The notes under the pieces: generated by a model
Database searches by the model: none
Told to the model about the DNA's origin: nothing
What the model saw: the letters and a program-made list of their open reading frames with translations, nothing else
Source of the DNA: an uncultured Synechococcus sp.
Lineage (GTDB): Bacteria; Cyanobacteriota; Cyanobacteriia; PCC-6307; Cyanobiaceae
Direction: 5' to 3'
NCBI GenBank assembly: GCA_937975655.1
Contig: CALJTZ010000588.1
Span: forward strand, 1 to 15,658
DNA: 15,658 nucleotides
Translations under genes and position numbers: made by a program
Part shown: positions 6,665-14,035 of the stretch, piece by piece
Position numbering within the stretch: the first letter of the stretch is position 1
How the letters are laid out: every line of letters begins with the position of its first letter

Positions 6665-8251
6665 ATGACGAAGGTTCTGGTTTCCGATCCCATTGATCAG
6701 ACAGGGATCGACATCCTGTCGCAGGTGGCCCAGGTGGATGTGCGTACGGGCCTGCCGCCCGAACAGCTCAAGCAGATCATCGGCGAGTACGACGCTTTGA
6801 TGATCCGCTCCGGCACCCAGGTGACGGCCGAGATCATCGAGGCCGCCACCAAGCTGCGCATCATTGGCCGCGCCGGTGTGGGCGTCGACAACGTCGACGT
6901 GCCTGCCGCCACCAAGCGGGGCGTGATCGTGGTGAACTCCCCTGAGGGCAACACCATCGCCGCGGCGGAGCATGCCCTGGCGTTGATGCTGTCGCTGTCG
7001 CGCCACGTGCCCCACGCCCACGTGAGCACCATGGCCGGCGGCTGGGACCGCAAGAAATATGTGGGCAATGAGCTCTACAAGAAGAAGCTGGGAGTGGTGG
7101 GTCTGGGCAAAATCGGCTCCCACGTGGCCCGGGTGGCCAAGGCCATGGGCATGGATGTGATGGCCTACGACCCGTTCGTGTCGGCAGAGCGGGCCCAGCA
7201 GATGCAGGTGCGGCTGATGCAGCTGCCGGCCCTGTTCGCCGAGGCGGACTACGTGAGTCTGCACCTGCCCCGCACTCCCGACACCGAGAACCTGGTGAAT
7301 GCGGAGCTGCTGCGCACCATGAAGCCCACGGCCCGCATCGTGAACTGCGCCCGCGGCGGCATCATCGATGAGGCGGCCCTGGCCGAGGCTGTGGAGGACG
7401 GCACCATCGGCGGCGCTGCCCTGGACGTGTACGCCAACGAGCCCCTTGAGGCCGGCTCCCCCCTGCGCAGCGTCAGCGAGCGGCTGATCCTCACCCCCCA
7501 CCTCGGTGCGTCCACCGAGGAGGCCCAGGAGAACGTGGCCATCGACGTGGCCGAGCAGATCCGCGATGTGTTGCTGGGGCTGCCGGCCCGCAGTGCCGTG
7601 AACATCCCCGGCCTCAATGCCGAGGTGATGGAGCAGCTCAAGCCCCACCTGCAACTGGCTGAAACCCTGGGCCAGCTGCTCAGCCAGTTGGCGGGCGGCC
7701 AGATCAGCGAGCTGGAGGTGCGGCTCCAGGGCGAGTTCGCCACGCACCCGGCCCAGCCCCTGGTGATCGCGGCCCTCAAGGGCCTGCTCTCCACCGCCCT
7801 CGGCGACAGCATCAACTACGTGAATGCCGGCCTGGAGGCCAAGGAGCGGGGCATCCACGTGCTCGAGGTGAAGGATGACGCCGCCCGCGACTTTGCCGGC
7901 GGCTCCCTGCAGCTCAGTTCCAAGGGCGCCAACGGCAACCACACCGTGACCGGTGCTGTGTTCGCCGACGGCGAACTGCGCATCACCACCATCGACGAGT
8001 TCCCGGTGAATGTGGCGCCCAGTCGCCACATGCTGTTCACCCGCCACCGCGACATGCCCGGCATCATTGGCCACCTGGGCTCGGTGCTGGGCGAGCACAA
8101 CGTGAACATCGCCTCGATGCAGGTGGGCCGGCGCATTGTGCGCGGCGACGCCGTGATGGTGCTGAGCGTGGATGACCCCATCCCCCCCAGCCTCCTGGCC
8201 AACATCCATGCAATCAACGGCATCCAGGAAGCCCACCCTGTGACCCTCTGA
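6665..8251 (+). CDS. serA: D-3-phosphoglycerate dehydrogenase
   Basis: SerA oxidises 3-phosphoglycerate to 3-phosphohydroxypyruvate with NAD+, the first step of the phosphorylated serine pathway. The 528-residue protein is the long form. It shows a catalytic/substrate domain (1-97), a Rossmann NAD domain with VVGLGKIGSHVARVAKAMGM (144-163) and Asp169, the catalytic Arg in NCARGGIIDE (R230), Glu in NEP (E259) and His in TPHLGAST (H279). An allosteric-substrate-binding domain spans about 320-450 and a C-terminal ACT domain about 455-528 (HRDMPGIIGHLGSVLGEHNV), the usual serine-feedback module. The ATG at 6665 is chosen because a much longer upstream frame has no family similarity. prmA follows after 25 bases. 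Confidence 0.97.
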   Translation: MTKVLVSDPIDQTGIDILSQVAQVDVRTGLPPEQLKQIIGEYDALMIRSGTQVTAEIIEAATKLRIIGRAGVGVDNVDVPAATKRGVIVVNSPEGNTIAAAEHALALMLSLSRHVPHAHVSTMAGGWDRKKYVGNELYKKKLGVVGLGKIGSHVARVAKAMGMDVMAYDPFVSAERAQQMQVRLMQLPALFAEADYVSLHLPRTPDTENLVNAELLRTMKPTARIVNCARGGIIDEAALAEAVEDGTIGGAALDVYANEPLEAGSPLRSVSERLILTPHLGASTEEAQENVAIDVAEQIRDVLLGLPARSAVNIPGLNAEVMEQLKPHLQLAETLGQLLSQLAGGQISELEVRLQGEFATHPAQPLVIAALKGLLSTALGDSINYVNAGLEAKERGIHVLEVKDDAARDFAGGSLQLSSKGANGNHTVTGAVFADGELRITTIDEFPVNVAPSRHMLFTRHRDMPGIIGHLGSVLGEHNVNIASMQVGRRIVRGDAVMVLSVDDPIPPSLLANIHAINGIQEAHPVTL

Positions 8252-8276
8252 CGCGGGCATCCGCAGTGCTGGCCCG

Positions 8277-9191
8277 ATGACCCTTTCCTGGTGGCGGCTC
8301 GAGATTCCCTCCCTGCCTGAGCTGGAGGAATCGCTGATCTGGAAGCTGAATTCCCTCGGGATCCCCCGGGTGGCCGTGCAGCACAGGCCTGAGCTGCCGG
8401 CTCAGCGCCAACTGGTGGCCTGGCTGCCCGAGGCCGATTGGCCCGAGGCCGAGCGCAGCCAGCTGGAGGCGGCTCTCGCTCCCCTAGCCGCCACCTTTGG
8501 CCTGGCCCTGCCATCGATTCATTGGGTGCAGCAGGACGACGAGGACTGGAGCCTCAGCTGGAAGCAGCACTGGCAGGCTGATCCTGTGGGTGAACGGCTG
8601 CTGATCCTGCCGGCCTGGCTGGAGCTGCCGGCTGAGCACGCCGATCGCCTGGTGATCCGGATGGATCCCGGCAGTGCCTTCGGCACGGGCAGCCATCCCA
8701 CCACTCGCCTCTGCCTCGAAGCGCTCGAAACCCTCGAACTGATGGGACAGCGGGTGGCGGATCTGGGCTGCGGCAGCGGCATCCTTGGCATCGCAGCTCT
8801 GCTCCAGGGCGCCACGTCGGTGGCGGCGGCTGACACCGATTCCCTGGCGGTGCGGGCCACCCGCGACAACGCCGTGGTGAGTGGCTTCCAGGAGCGGCTG
8901 CAGGTGCAGTTGGGCTCGGTGGAGACCCTGGCGGAGCTCCTGGGCGGTGAACCCGCGGAGCTGCTGCTCTGCAACATCCTGGCGCCGGTGATCGAGGCCC
9001 TTTGCCCCGCTTTTCACACGGTGCTGGGGGCCCGTGGGGTGGGCCTGCTGAGTGGCCTGCTGGTGGATCAGGCCCCACGCCTCACCCAGGTGTTGGCCGA
9101 CAACGGCTGGCGGGCCGAGCTCGCGGCCCAGCAAAGCCAATGGGGCCTGATGACCATCCACTGGGCCGATGCCGAGCCCCAGCCCGCCTGA
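8277..9191 (+). CDS. prmA: Ribosomal protein L11 methyltransferase
   Basis: PrmA transfers methyl groups from S-adenosylmethionine to lysines and the N-terminus of ribosomal protein L11. The 304-residue protein has the family layout: a small N-terminal recognition domain (about 1-90) with WSLSWKQHW (91-99), the class-defining MDPGSAFGTGSHPTTRLCLE (129-148), the SAM motif I VADLGCGSGILGIAAL (160-175), and LLLCNILAPVIEAL (231-244), matching the NIL motif IV that replaces NPPY in this family. ATG 8277 follows serA by 25 bases, so cotranscription is likely. A hairpin directly after its stop may end the transcript. Confidence 0.95.
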   Translation: MTLSWWRLEIPSLPELEESLIWKLNSLGIPRVAVQHRPELPAQRQLVAWLPEADWPEAERSQLEAALAPLAATFGLALPSIHWVQQDDEDWSLSWKQHWQADPVGERLLILPAWLELPAEHADRLVIRMDPGSAFGTGSHPTTRLCLEALETLELMGQRVADLGCGSGILGIAALLQGATSVAAADTDSLAVRATRDNAVVSGFQERLQVQLGSVETLAELLGGEPAELLLCNILAPVIEALCPAFHTVLGARGVGLLSGLLVDQAPRLTQVLADNGWRAELAAQQSQWGLMTIHWADAEPQPA

Positions 9192-9199
9192 TGTTGCAT

Positions 9200-9221
9200 A
9201 AGGCACGCTGATCTGTGCCTT
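9200..9221 (+). terminator. Stem-loop after prmA, possible terminator
   Basis: AAGGCAC and GTGCCTT pair perfectly around an eight-base loop, nine bases after the prmA stop. Only a weak T-rich stretch (GGCTTTGATTGG) follows, so termination would be inefficient or the hairpin may only protect the serA-prmA mRNA end. Confidence 0.45.
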
Positions 9222-9281
9222 GGCTTTGATTGGCCTTCACGGCGTCGAGCCCGCAGATCCACAGGAAGGCCCCCTGGAGGA

Positions 9282-9303
9282 TGTAGGAAGGTGCGGTCCT
9301 ACA
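9282..9303 (+). promoter_or_regulatory. Stem-loop in petF upstream region
   Basis: TGTAGGA and TCCTACA form a perfect 7-bp stem with loop AGGTGCGG, ending 46 bases before the petF ATG. It could be a 5'-leader stability or control element or an operator. No known RNA family is recognised and no T-run follows. Confidence 0.4.
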
Positions 9304-9349
9304 GGCCCGGGGCTGAACCCTCAGGCGTCTGTGAGCCCCAATCCCTTCC

Positions 9350-9649
9350 ATGGCTTCCTACAAGGTCACCCTCATCAGCGAGAGCGAAGGCCTCAACAAG
9401 ACCATCGAGGTACCTGACGATCAGTACATCCTCGACGCTGCTGAAGAGCAGGGCATCGACCTCCCCTACTCCTGCCGTGCCGGTGCCTGCAGCACCTGCG
9501 CCGGCAAGATCACCGCTGGCACCGTGGACCAGTCCGACCAGAGCTTCCTGGACGACGACCAGATCGAAGCTGGTTTCGTGCTCACCTGCGTGGCCTACCC
9601 CACCAGCGACTGCACCATCAAGACCCACGCTGAAGAAGAGCTCTATTGA
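9350..9649 (+). CDS. petF: Plant-type [2Fe-2S] ferredoxin I
   Basis: This 99-residue soluble electron carrier takes electrons from photosystem I and passes them to ferredoxin-NADP reductase and other acceptors. The cluster-binding cysteines are C42, C47 and C50 in SCRAGACSTC and C80 in VLTCVAYPTSDC, the exact plant-type spacing. The acidic surface (DDDQIE, residues 68-73) and the C-terminal KTHAEEELY are typical of the abundant photosynthetic form. ATG 9350 gives the standard length. The codon choice is strongly biased to C-ending triplets (ACC, ATC, GAC), as expected for high expression. It has its own leader region and a strong terminator, so it is likely a single-gene unit. Confidence 0.97.
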   Translation: MASYKVTLISESEGLNKTIEVPDDQYILDAAEEQGIDLPYSCRAGACSTCAGKITAGTVDQSDQSFLDDDQIEAGFVLTCVAYPTSDCTIKTHAEEELY

Positions 9650-9659
9650 GCCGGGGCCT

Positions 9660-9679
9660 GGGAGGCGATGGCGCCTCCC
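9660..9679 (+). repeat. Stem-loop just after petF stop
   Basis: GGGAGGC and GCCTCCC pair around a six-base loop, eleven bases after the petF stop codon. With the terminator hairpin 22 bases later it makes a double-hairpin 3' end, which could protect an abundant mRNA from 3' exonucleases. Confidence 0.5.
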
Positions 9680-9701
9680 TCTCCCTTCTGCGTTTTTCAG
9701 G

Positions 9702-9724
9702 CCACCCTGCGGGGTGGTTTTTTT
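9702..9724 (+). terminator. Intrinsic terminator of petF
   Basis: CCACCC and GGGTGG form a 6-bp GC stem with a TGCG loop, followed at once by seven T residues. This is the clearest classical terminator on the plus strand in the window and explains isolation of petF from the next gene. Confidence 0.85.
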
Positions 9725-9774
9725 GTCACTCAACGCTCCCTCTGCGTCGCTCCCACCGCTCTTTCAGCGTTCCC

Positions 9775-10155
9775 GTGTCCGTGGCTGCCCCCCAGGTTGA
9801 TCAGCTCTACGCCCATGGCAGCGAGCACACCAGCCCCGGCGGCCAGTACAGCTTTCGCGTGCTGGGGCCCTGCTGCCGCCTGTTCGACCGCGAGGAGCTT
9901 CCGTGGCCCTGCTGCCGCTTGGCCTGGCGCAGCAAGGAGCCCAGCTGGCGCCGCGTCGGTCGTCGCTTTGTGGCCGACCTGGCCTCCCGCCGCTGCCCCT
10001 CCTATGCGGTGGAGCTGCTCCAGCCGGGTTCCAGGCCCACCCAGACGGTGCTGACGCTGTTCCCCTTGCGGCTCAAAGGCCCCCTGCAGGAGTGGTGGTA
10101 CAGCAAGCAGCCCACCTCCCTGGATCCGACCAACACAGCACCGCCGCCAGCCTGA
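9775..10155 (+). CDS. Cys-rich hypothetical protein between petF and psbV
   Basis: I do not recognise the family. The 126-residue soluble protein contains a twice-repeated PCCRL motif (residues about 31-35 and 44-48) separated by 13 residues, a further Cys in SRRCPSYAVEL, and a Trp-rich C-terminal part (PLQEWWYSKQ). Paired CC motifs suggest metal or cofactor binding or a redox pair, but this is inference. There is no signal peptide. The start is uncertain: GTG 9775 and GTG 9781 are in frame, and no in-frame ATG precedes the conserved-looking part. It begins 50 bases after the petF terminator and converges on psbV with a shared hairpin terminator between them. Confidence 0.65.
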   Translation: MSVAAPQVDQLYAHGSEHTSPGGQYSFRVLGPCCRLFDREELPWPCCRLAWRSKEPSWRRVGRRFVADLASRRCPSYAVELLQPGSRPTQTVLTLFPLRLKGPLQEWWYSKQPTSLDPTNTAPPPA

Positions 10156-10169
10156 ATGGGCCTGGGCAC

Positions 10170-10198
10170 AAAAAAGCCGCGGTGGTGGCCGCGGCTTT
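10170..10198. terminator. Bidirectional hairpin terminator between psbV and the upstream-strand gene
   Basis: AAAGCCGCGG (10173-10182) and CCGCGGCTTT (10189-10198) form a perfect 10-bp stem with a six-base loop. On the minus strand it is followed by six U residues, so it is a strong terminator for psbV. On the plus strand the stem ends in CTTTG, giving a weaker terminator for the hypothetical gene ending at 10155. Confidence 0.85.
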
Positions 10199-10229
10199 GA
10201 TGTTGAGGCTGGGAGCGGGAGCGGGAGAT

Positions 10230-10739
10230 TCAGAAGTAGATCTTGCCGCCGCCCCACTGCTGGCCCTGAACCTTGGGGGCCACCAGGATGAAGCCGGCCA
10301 TCAGGCGCAGGTCTTCGTCGGTGAGGTCGCGCATTTTCACGAACACGTCGCTGCTGCGCATGCTGGGGTGCAGGTCGGCGATGCTGTACTCGCCGTCGTA
10401 GCTGGTGGGGTCCTTCATGTAGTCGACGAGGGAGTCCACCGAATTGCGGGGCGGGGAGGCCAGGGCCAGGGTTTCGGGGTCAAGGCCCACGTTCTGGTTG
10501 GTCTTGGTGATGCCACCGGCGTGGCATTCGCCACAGCTGGAGTTGAACACCTTGCGACCAGCCTTCACTTCCTGTTCGCTGAAGGTCACCGCTGTGCCAT
10601 CGGCGTTGGCGGGCACGGTGAGCTGTTCAGCAGTCCACTGAGCGGCGTTGGCGGGGCCGGCGAAGCCCACCAGCAGCGCCAGGGGGAGAACCAGCAGCCG
10701 GGCCAGGGTCCGGAGCGCAGAGGAGAAGAAAGAGGCCAT
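10230..10739 (-). CDS. psbV: Photosystem II cytochrome c550
   Basis: PsbV is the extrinsic monohaem cytochrome on the lumenal face of photosystem II that stabilises the oxygen-evolving manganese cluster. The 169-residue precursor starts with a thylakoid signal peptide (basic SSALRTLAR, then hydrophobic LLVLPLALLVGFA, cleavage near ANA/AQW at residue 32). The haem site is CGECH (C69, C72, H73), and H124 in ADLHPSMRSS fits the second axial ligand. The C-terminus, WGGGKIYF, is the hallmark PsbV ending. ATG 10739 is preferred over a TTG five codons upstream. It lies 107 bases downstream of rnz with its own candidate promoter and terminator. Confidence 0.97.
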   Translation of the reverse strand: MASFFSSALRTLARLLVLPLALLVGFAGPANAAQWTAEQLTVPANADGTAVTFSEQEVKAGRKVFNSSCGECHAGGITKTNQNVGLDPETLALASPPRNSVDSLVDYMKDPTSYDGEYSIADLHPSMRSSDVFVKMRDLTDEDLRLMAGFILVAPKVQGQQWGGGKIYF

Positions 10740-10781
10740 CGAAAAAGCCGGCAATGTGGCGGCCGAGACCGCACCAGAGCC

Positions 10782-10790
10782 CTTGTATCA
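10782..10790 (-). promoter_or_regulatory. Candidate extended -10 element for psbV
   Basis: On the minus strand the sequence TGATACAAG resembles the extended -10 pattern TGnTATAAT, placed about 43 bases before the psbV ATG in the gap after rnz. No -35 hexamer at standard spacing is evident, which is acceptable for extended -10 promoters. Confidence 0.3.
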
Positions 10791-10846
10791 CGGCCAATGG
10801 GCCCGCCGGTTGCGAATGGCTGCGGCACTCACGAACTGTTGCAGCC

Positions 10847-11797
10847 TCAGGCCCCACCCACGGCCACCTCGAGGGTGAGGAAGTCCTTGGCGATCAGCGT
10901 GTTGGGGAAGATCGCCCGGGCCTCCTCCAGCAGGTCGTCGGGGGTCACGGGGTTGCCCGGCATGTAGCGGGGGCTCAGGTGGGTGAGCACCAGTTGTTTG
11001 GCGCCGGCGGCCAGGGCGGTCTGGGCGGCCATGGTGCTGGTGGAGTGCTGGCGCTGGAAGGCCATCTCCGCCTCGGCATGGGCGAAGGTGCTCTCGTGGA
11101 TCAGCAGGTCGGCGCCGGCGGCCAGCTCCACCGCCGCCTCGCAGAACACGGTGTCGGTGCAGTACACCACGCTGCAGCCCGGCCGCTCCGGGCCGCAGAG
11201 GCTGGCGCCGTTGATGATGCGGCCGTCCTCCAGGGTCACCGTGCGGCCGGCCTTCAGCTCGGCATAGATCGGCCCGGGGGGGATGCCTAGGTCGCGCGCC
11301 TTGTCCACATCGAAGCGGCCGGCGCGCGGTTTCTGATCCACCCGGTAGGCGTAGGCGGGCACCCGGTGGGTGAGGGGCGTGCAGCGCACGGTGAGGTCGT
11401 CGTCGTCCAGCAGCAGGGCGCCCGTGCGGGCGGCCTCCTTCACCCGGTGACTGCGCAGGGGGTAGCCGATGCGGGTGGAGGAGGTGCGCAGCACACCCTC
11501 CAGGTAGTCCCGCAGGGGATCGGGGCCATAGAGGTCGATGCCGCTGCAGGTGCCCGCCAGGCCCAGGCTGGCCAGAAGCCCCGGCAGGCCGAACACGTGG
11601 TCGCCGTGCATGTGGGTCACGAAGATCCGGCTCAGCTGGCTCACCCGCAGGTCACTGCGCAGGAACTGGTGCTGGGTGCCTTCGCCGCAGTCGAACAGCC
11701 ACAGCTCAGCCCGCTGGGGCAGCCGCAGGGCTACTGCTGACACATTGCGGGCTCGGGTGGGAACCCCGGAGCTGGTGCCCAGGAAGGTGACCTGCAC
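10847..11797 (-). CDS. rnz: Ribonuclease Z (tRNA 3'-processing endonuclease)
   Basis: RNase Z cuts tRNA precursors after the discriminator base so that CCA can be added; this fits the tRNA-Val here, which lacks an encoded CCA. The 316-residue metallo-beta-lactamase-fold protein starts with MQVTFLGTSSGVPTRARNVS (residues 1-20) and has the zinc motif THMHGDH (61-67: H62, H64, D66, H67). Further metal-ligand regions are VYCTDTVFCE, LIHESTF and LTHLSPRYM. The insertion after FGLPGLLASL corresponds to the exosite region. The start is GTG 11797. It is divergent from the SpoIID-like gene. Confidence 0.95.
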   Translation of the reverse strand: MQVTFLGTSSGVPTRARNVSAVALRLPQRAELWLFDCGEGTQHQFLRSDLRVSQLSRIFVTHMHGDHVFGLPGLLASLGLAGTCSGIDLYGPDPLRDYLEGVLRTSSTRIGYPLRSHRVKEAARTGALLLDDDDLTVRCTPLTHRVPAYAYRVDQKPRAGRFDVDKARDLGIPPGPIYAELKAGRTVTLEDGRIINGASLCGPERPGCSVVYCTDTVFCEAAVELAAGADLLIHESTFAHAEAEMAFQRQHSTSTMAAQTALAAGAKQLVLTHLSPRYMPGNPVTPDDLLEEARAIFPNTLIAKDFLTLEVAVGGA

Positions 11798-11902
11798 GGC
11801 CGGTGGGTCTCCCAGGGCTCACTGACTTGATGCTCCCACGCCGGGGCTGGCGGGGCTGGGGTGGGCTCGTCACAATGGCCTGCCGTGCCCGACCCCGCCG
11901 CG

Positions 11903-13249
11903 ATGCTCTCCCCCCTTCGCTCGCTCACCCTGGGGCTGTGCCTGCTGGCGCCGCTGGCGGCGGAGCTGCGGGCCCAGGGCCAGGCGCAGGCCGTGGCCGA
12001 ACCGCGGCTGAGGGTGCTGTTGCAGGAGGCCCCAGACCTCACGGTGCGGGCCGCCGCCAGTGGCGGGCTACGGCTGCGGGATCGGCAGGGCCGGGTGCTG
12101 CAGGAGTTGGGGGCGGATCAGGTGCTGCGGCTGCGCTTGAACGGCGGCTGGGTGGAGGCTGATCCGGAGCCCCTTGCTGCGGCGGGCGGAGCCGATGCCC
12201 CCGCCATCACTGCGGGGGTAGAACTCTGGATCGAGCCGGTGGCGCCACCAGGGGCCGAGCCCAGCCTGTGGCTGCAGCAACGCCGCTACCGCGGCCAGCT
12301 CCAGATTCTTCCCAGGGCCGAACGGTTGCAGGCGGTGAACCATGTGCCGCTGGAGACCTATTTGCCCAGCGTGGTGGGTAGTGAGATGCCGGCCAGCTGG
12401 CCGCTTGAGGCCCTGCGCGCCCAGGCGGTGGCCGCCCGCACCTATGCCTTGAAGGGGCGCAAGCCTGCGGCTCCCTTCGATCTCAAGGCCACTGTGGCCA
12501 GCCAGATGTACAAGGGCGTGGAGGCGGAAACGCCCTCCACCCGCGCCGCGGTGGCCGGTACCCGTGGCCTGGTGCTCACCTATGGCGCCACCCTGATCGA
12601 CGCGGTGTTCCACAGCAGCAGTGGCGGCAGCACCGAGAGCAGCGGCGACCTCTGGCCGAGCCAGTTGCCCTATTTGGTGAGTGTGCCCGATTTCGACGAC
12701 GATGCCCCCGTGCGCCAGTGGCGCCAGCCCCTCGATGCCGCACTGCTGGCCAAGGCCTTCGCCGAGATCGGCGGTGTCCAGAACATCCAGGTGCTCTCCA
12801 CCACGCCCACCGGCCGTGTGCGCCAGGCCCGGGTGGTGGGGCCCAGCGGTCAGTTGCTGCTGAGCGGCGCCCAGCTGCGCAGTCGGCTCGGGCTCAAGAG
12901 CACCTGGGTGCGTTTTGAGCAGGAGCCGCTGCCGGGGGCTGAGGCCATGGCCCAGGGGTTGACGGGTTCCAGTGGGCTCCAGGTGCCACCACCCCCACCG
13001 CTGCTCGCTCCATCCACTGCGCCGGTGCAGCTGGTGGCCGTGGGCCGTGGCTATGGCCATGGCATCGGCATGAGCCAGTGGGGGGCCTACGCCATGGCCC
13101 GTCGGGGAGACACCTACGGGCAGATCCTGCAGCACTACTACCGGGGCACCCAGGTGCGTTCCTACGCCGAGCTGGCGCTGGCGGGGCTGCCTCAGCCAGG
13201 CTCTTGGTCTGTGGGTTCCATGGCCCTGGCCAGCGGGTCCCAACCCTGA
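11903..13249 (+). CDS. SpoIID/LytB domain protein, exported
   Basis: The 448-residue protein begins with a probable signal peptide (LRSLTLGLCLLAPLAAELRA, residues 5-24) and is therefore likely periplasmic. Its SpoIID/LytB domain is clear: YRGQLQILPRAERLQAVNHV (129-148), LETYLPSVVGSEMPASWP (150-167, with the Glu of SEMP matching the proposed catalytic position), ALRAQAVAARTYAL (170-183), FHSSSGGSTESS (236-247) and the C-terminal YGHGIGMSQWGAYAMARRG block. SpoIID of Bacillus is a lytic transglycosylase acting on denuded glycan strands; in cyanobacteria a role in wall remodelling is inferred. The frame extends to a GTG at 11861, but ATG 11903 places the signal peptide correctly. nagB follows after eleven bases. 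Confidence 0.88.
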   Translation: MLSPLRSLTLGLCLLAPLAAELRAQGQAQAVAEPRLRVLLQEAPDLTVRAAASGGLRLRDRQGRVLQELGADQVLRLRLNGGWVEADPEPLAAAGGADAPAITAGVELWIEPVAPPGAEPSLWLQQRRYRGQLQILPRAERLQAVNHVPLETYLPSVVGSEMPASWPLEALRAQAVAARTYALKGRKPAAPFDLKATVASQMYKGVEAETPSTRAAVAGTRGLVLTYGATLIDAVFHSSSGGSTESSGDLWPSQLPYLVSVPDFDDDAPVRQWRQPLDAALLAKAFAEIGGVQNIQVLSTTPTGRVRQARVVGPSGQLLLSGAQLRSRLGLKSTWVRFEQEPLPGAEAMAQGLTGSSGLQVPPPPPLLAPSTAPVQLVAVGRGYGHGIGMSQWGAYAMARRGDTYGQILQHYYRGTQVRSYAELALAGLPQPGSWSVGSMALASGSQP

Positions 13250-13260
13250 TCCTCTCGCCC

Positions 13261-14034
13261 TTGACCCTCCGCATTCCGGCCGCCTCCTGCTCCCTCCAGG
13301 TGGAGCCCGATGAACACGCCGTGGCGGAGGCCGTTGCGGCGCGTCTGCTCGAGGCCCTGGGCCAGTCCCGGCCGCTGGGGCTGGCCACCGGCCGCACGAT
13401 GGAGCCGGTGTATTCGGCCCTGCGGCGCCGCATCGCCGGCTTGCCAGCACTGGAGCGCCAGGCCCTGTTGGCCCAGTGGCGCAGTTTCAACCTGGATGAG
13501 TACGTGGGCCTGGGCCCGGAACACCCTGGTTCCTTTGCCGCCACCATGGCCACGGCCCTGGGGGAGCCCCTGGATCTGCTGCCGGGCCGGCTGCAGCTGC
13601 CCGATGGGCGAGCGGCCGATCCCGAGGCGGAGGCCCACCGCTATGGCGCGGCCGTGGCGGCGGCCGGCGGCATCGGCCTTCAGTTGCTGGGTCTCGGCAG
13701 CAATGGTCATGTGGGCTTCAACGAGCCCCCCTGCGGGGCCGAGGCCCCCTGCCGCTGCCTGGAGCTGAGCGCGGCCACTCGCCTGCAGAACGCCTCGGCC
13801 TTCGGTGGGGATCCCCAGGCCGTTCCCCCCCGGGCCATCACCCTGGGTACGGCTGAGATCCTGGCGGCCGATCGGGTTCTGCTGGTGGTCACCGGCGGTG
13901 CCAAGGCTGAGATGTTGCGGCGCGCGCTGCTGGAACCGCCCTCTGTGGAGGTGCCGGCCAGTTGGCTGCAGGGGCATCCCCGGCTCACGGTGATGGCGGA
14001 TGCGGCGGCGGCCTCGGCCCTGCCGCTCAGCTGA
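13261..14034 (+). CDS. nagB: Glucosamine-6-phosphate deaminase family protein
   Basis: NagB converts glucosamine-6-phosphate to fructose-6-phosphate and ammonia. Family features in the 257 residues are LATGRTMEPVYSAL (41-54, phosphate loop), SFNLDEYVGL (75-84, with the general-base Asp region), LGLGSNGHVGFNEP (143-156, with His150 and Glu155 at catalytic positions and Asn148 in place of the Asp of the E. coli enzyme, as in many Gram-positive homologues), and ITLGTAEILAADRVLLVVTG (193-212). No ATG exists near the expected N-terminus; TTG 13261 gives TLRIPAASCSLQV and the usual length. It overlaps the convergent yebC by eight bases. Related 6-phosphogluconolactonases share the fold, but the NGHVGFNEP motif favours NagB. 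Confidence 0.88.
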   Translation: MTLRIPAASCSLQVEPDEHAVAEAVAARLLEALGQSRPLGLATGRTMEPVYSALRRRIAGLPALERQALLAQWRSFNLDEYVGLGPEHPGSFAATMATALGEPLDLLPGRLQLPDGRAADPEAEAHRYGAAVAAAGGIGLQLLGLGSNGHVGFNEPPCGAEAPCRCLELSAATRLQNASAFGGDPQAVPPRAITLGTAEILAADRVLLVVTGGAKAEMLRRALLEPPSVEVPASWLQGHPRLTVMADAAAASALPLS

Positions 14035-14035
14035 G
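14026..14035. repeat. Palindrome shared by two convergent stop codons
   Basis: CTCAGCTGAG encodes Leu-Ser-stop on both strands: the final LS of NagB on plus and of the YebC protein on minus. The two genes share the eight bases 14027-14034. Confidence 0.85.

Noticed and set aside
5545..6696. 383-codon plus-strand frame opposite the S4-domain and membrane-protein genes
   Set aside because: Low-complexity Ser/Arg/Pro-rich translation; the minus-strand genes match known or well-formed proteins.
6626..8260. Long open frame (544 codons) antisense to serA
   Set aside because: It is Gly/His/Gln-rich without family features and lies fully opposite the clear serA gene; long shadow frames are expected at this GC content.
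11871..11876. CACAAT as a -10 box for the SpoIID-like gene
   Set aside because: No -35 element at a suitable distance and only moderate match; too weak to list.
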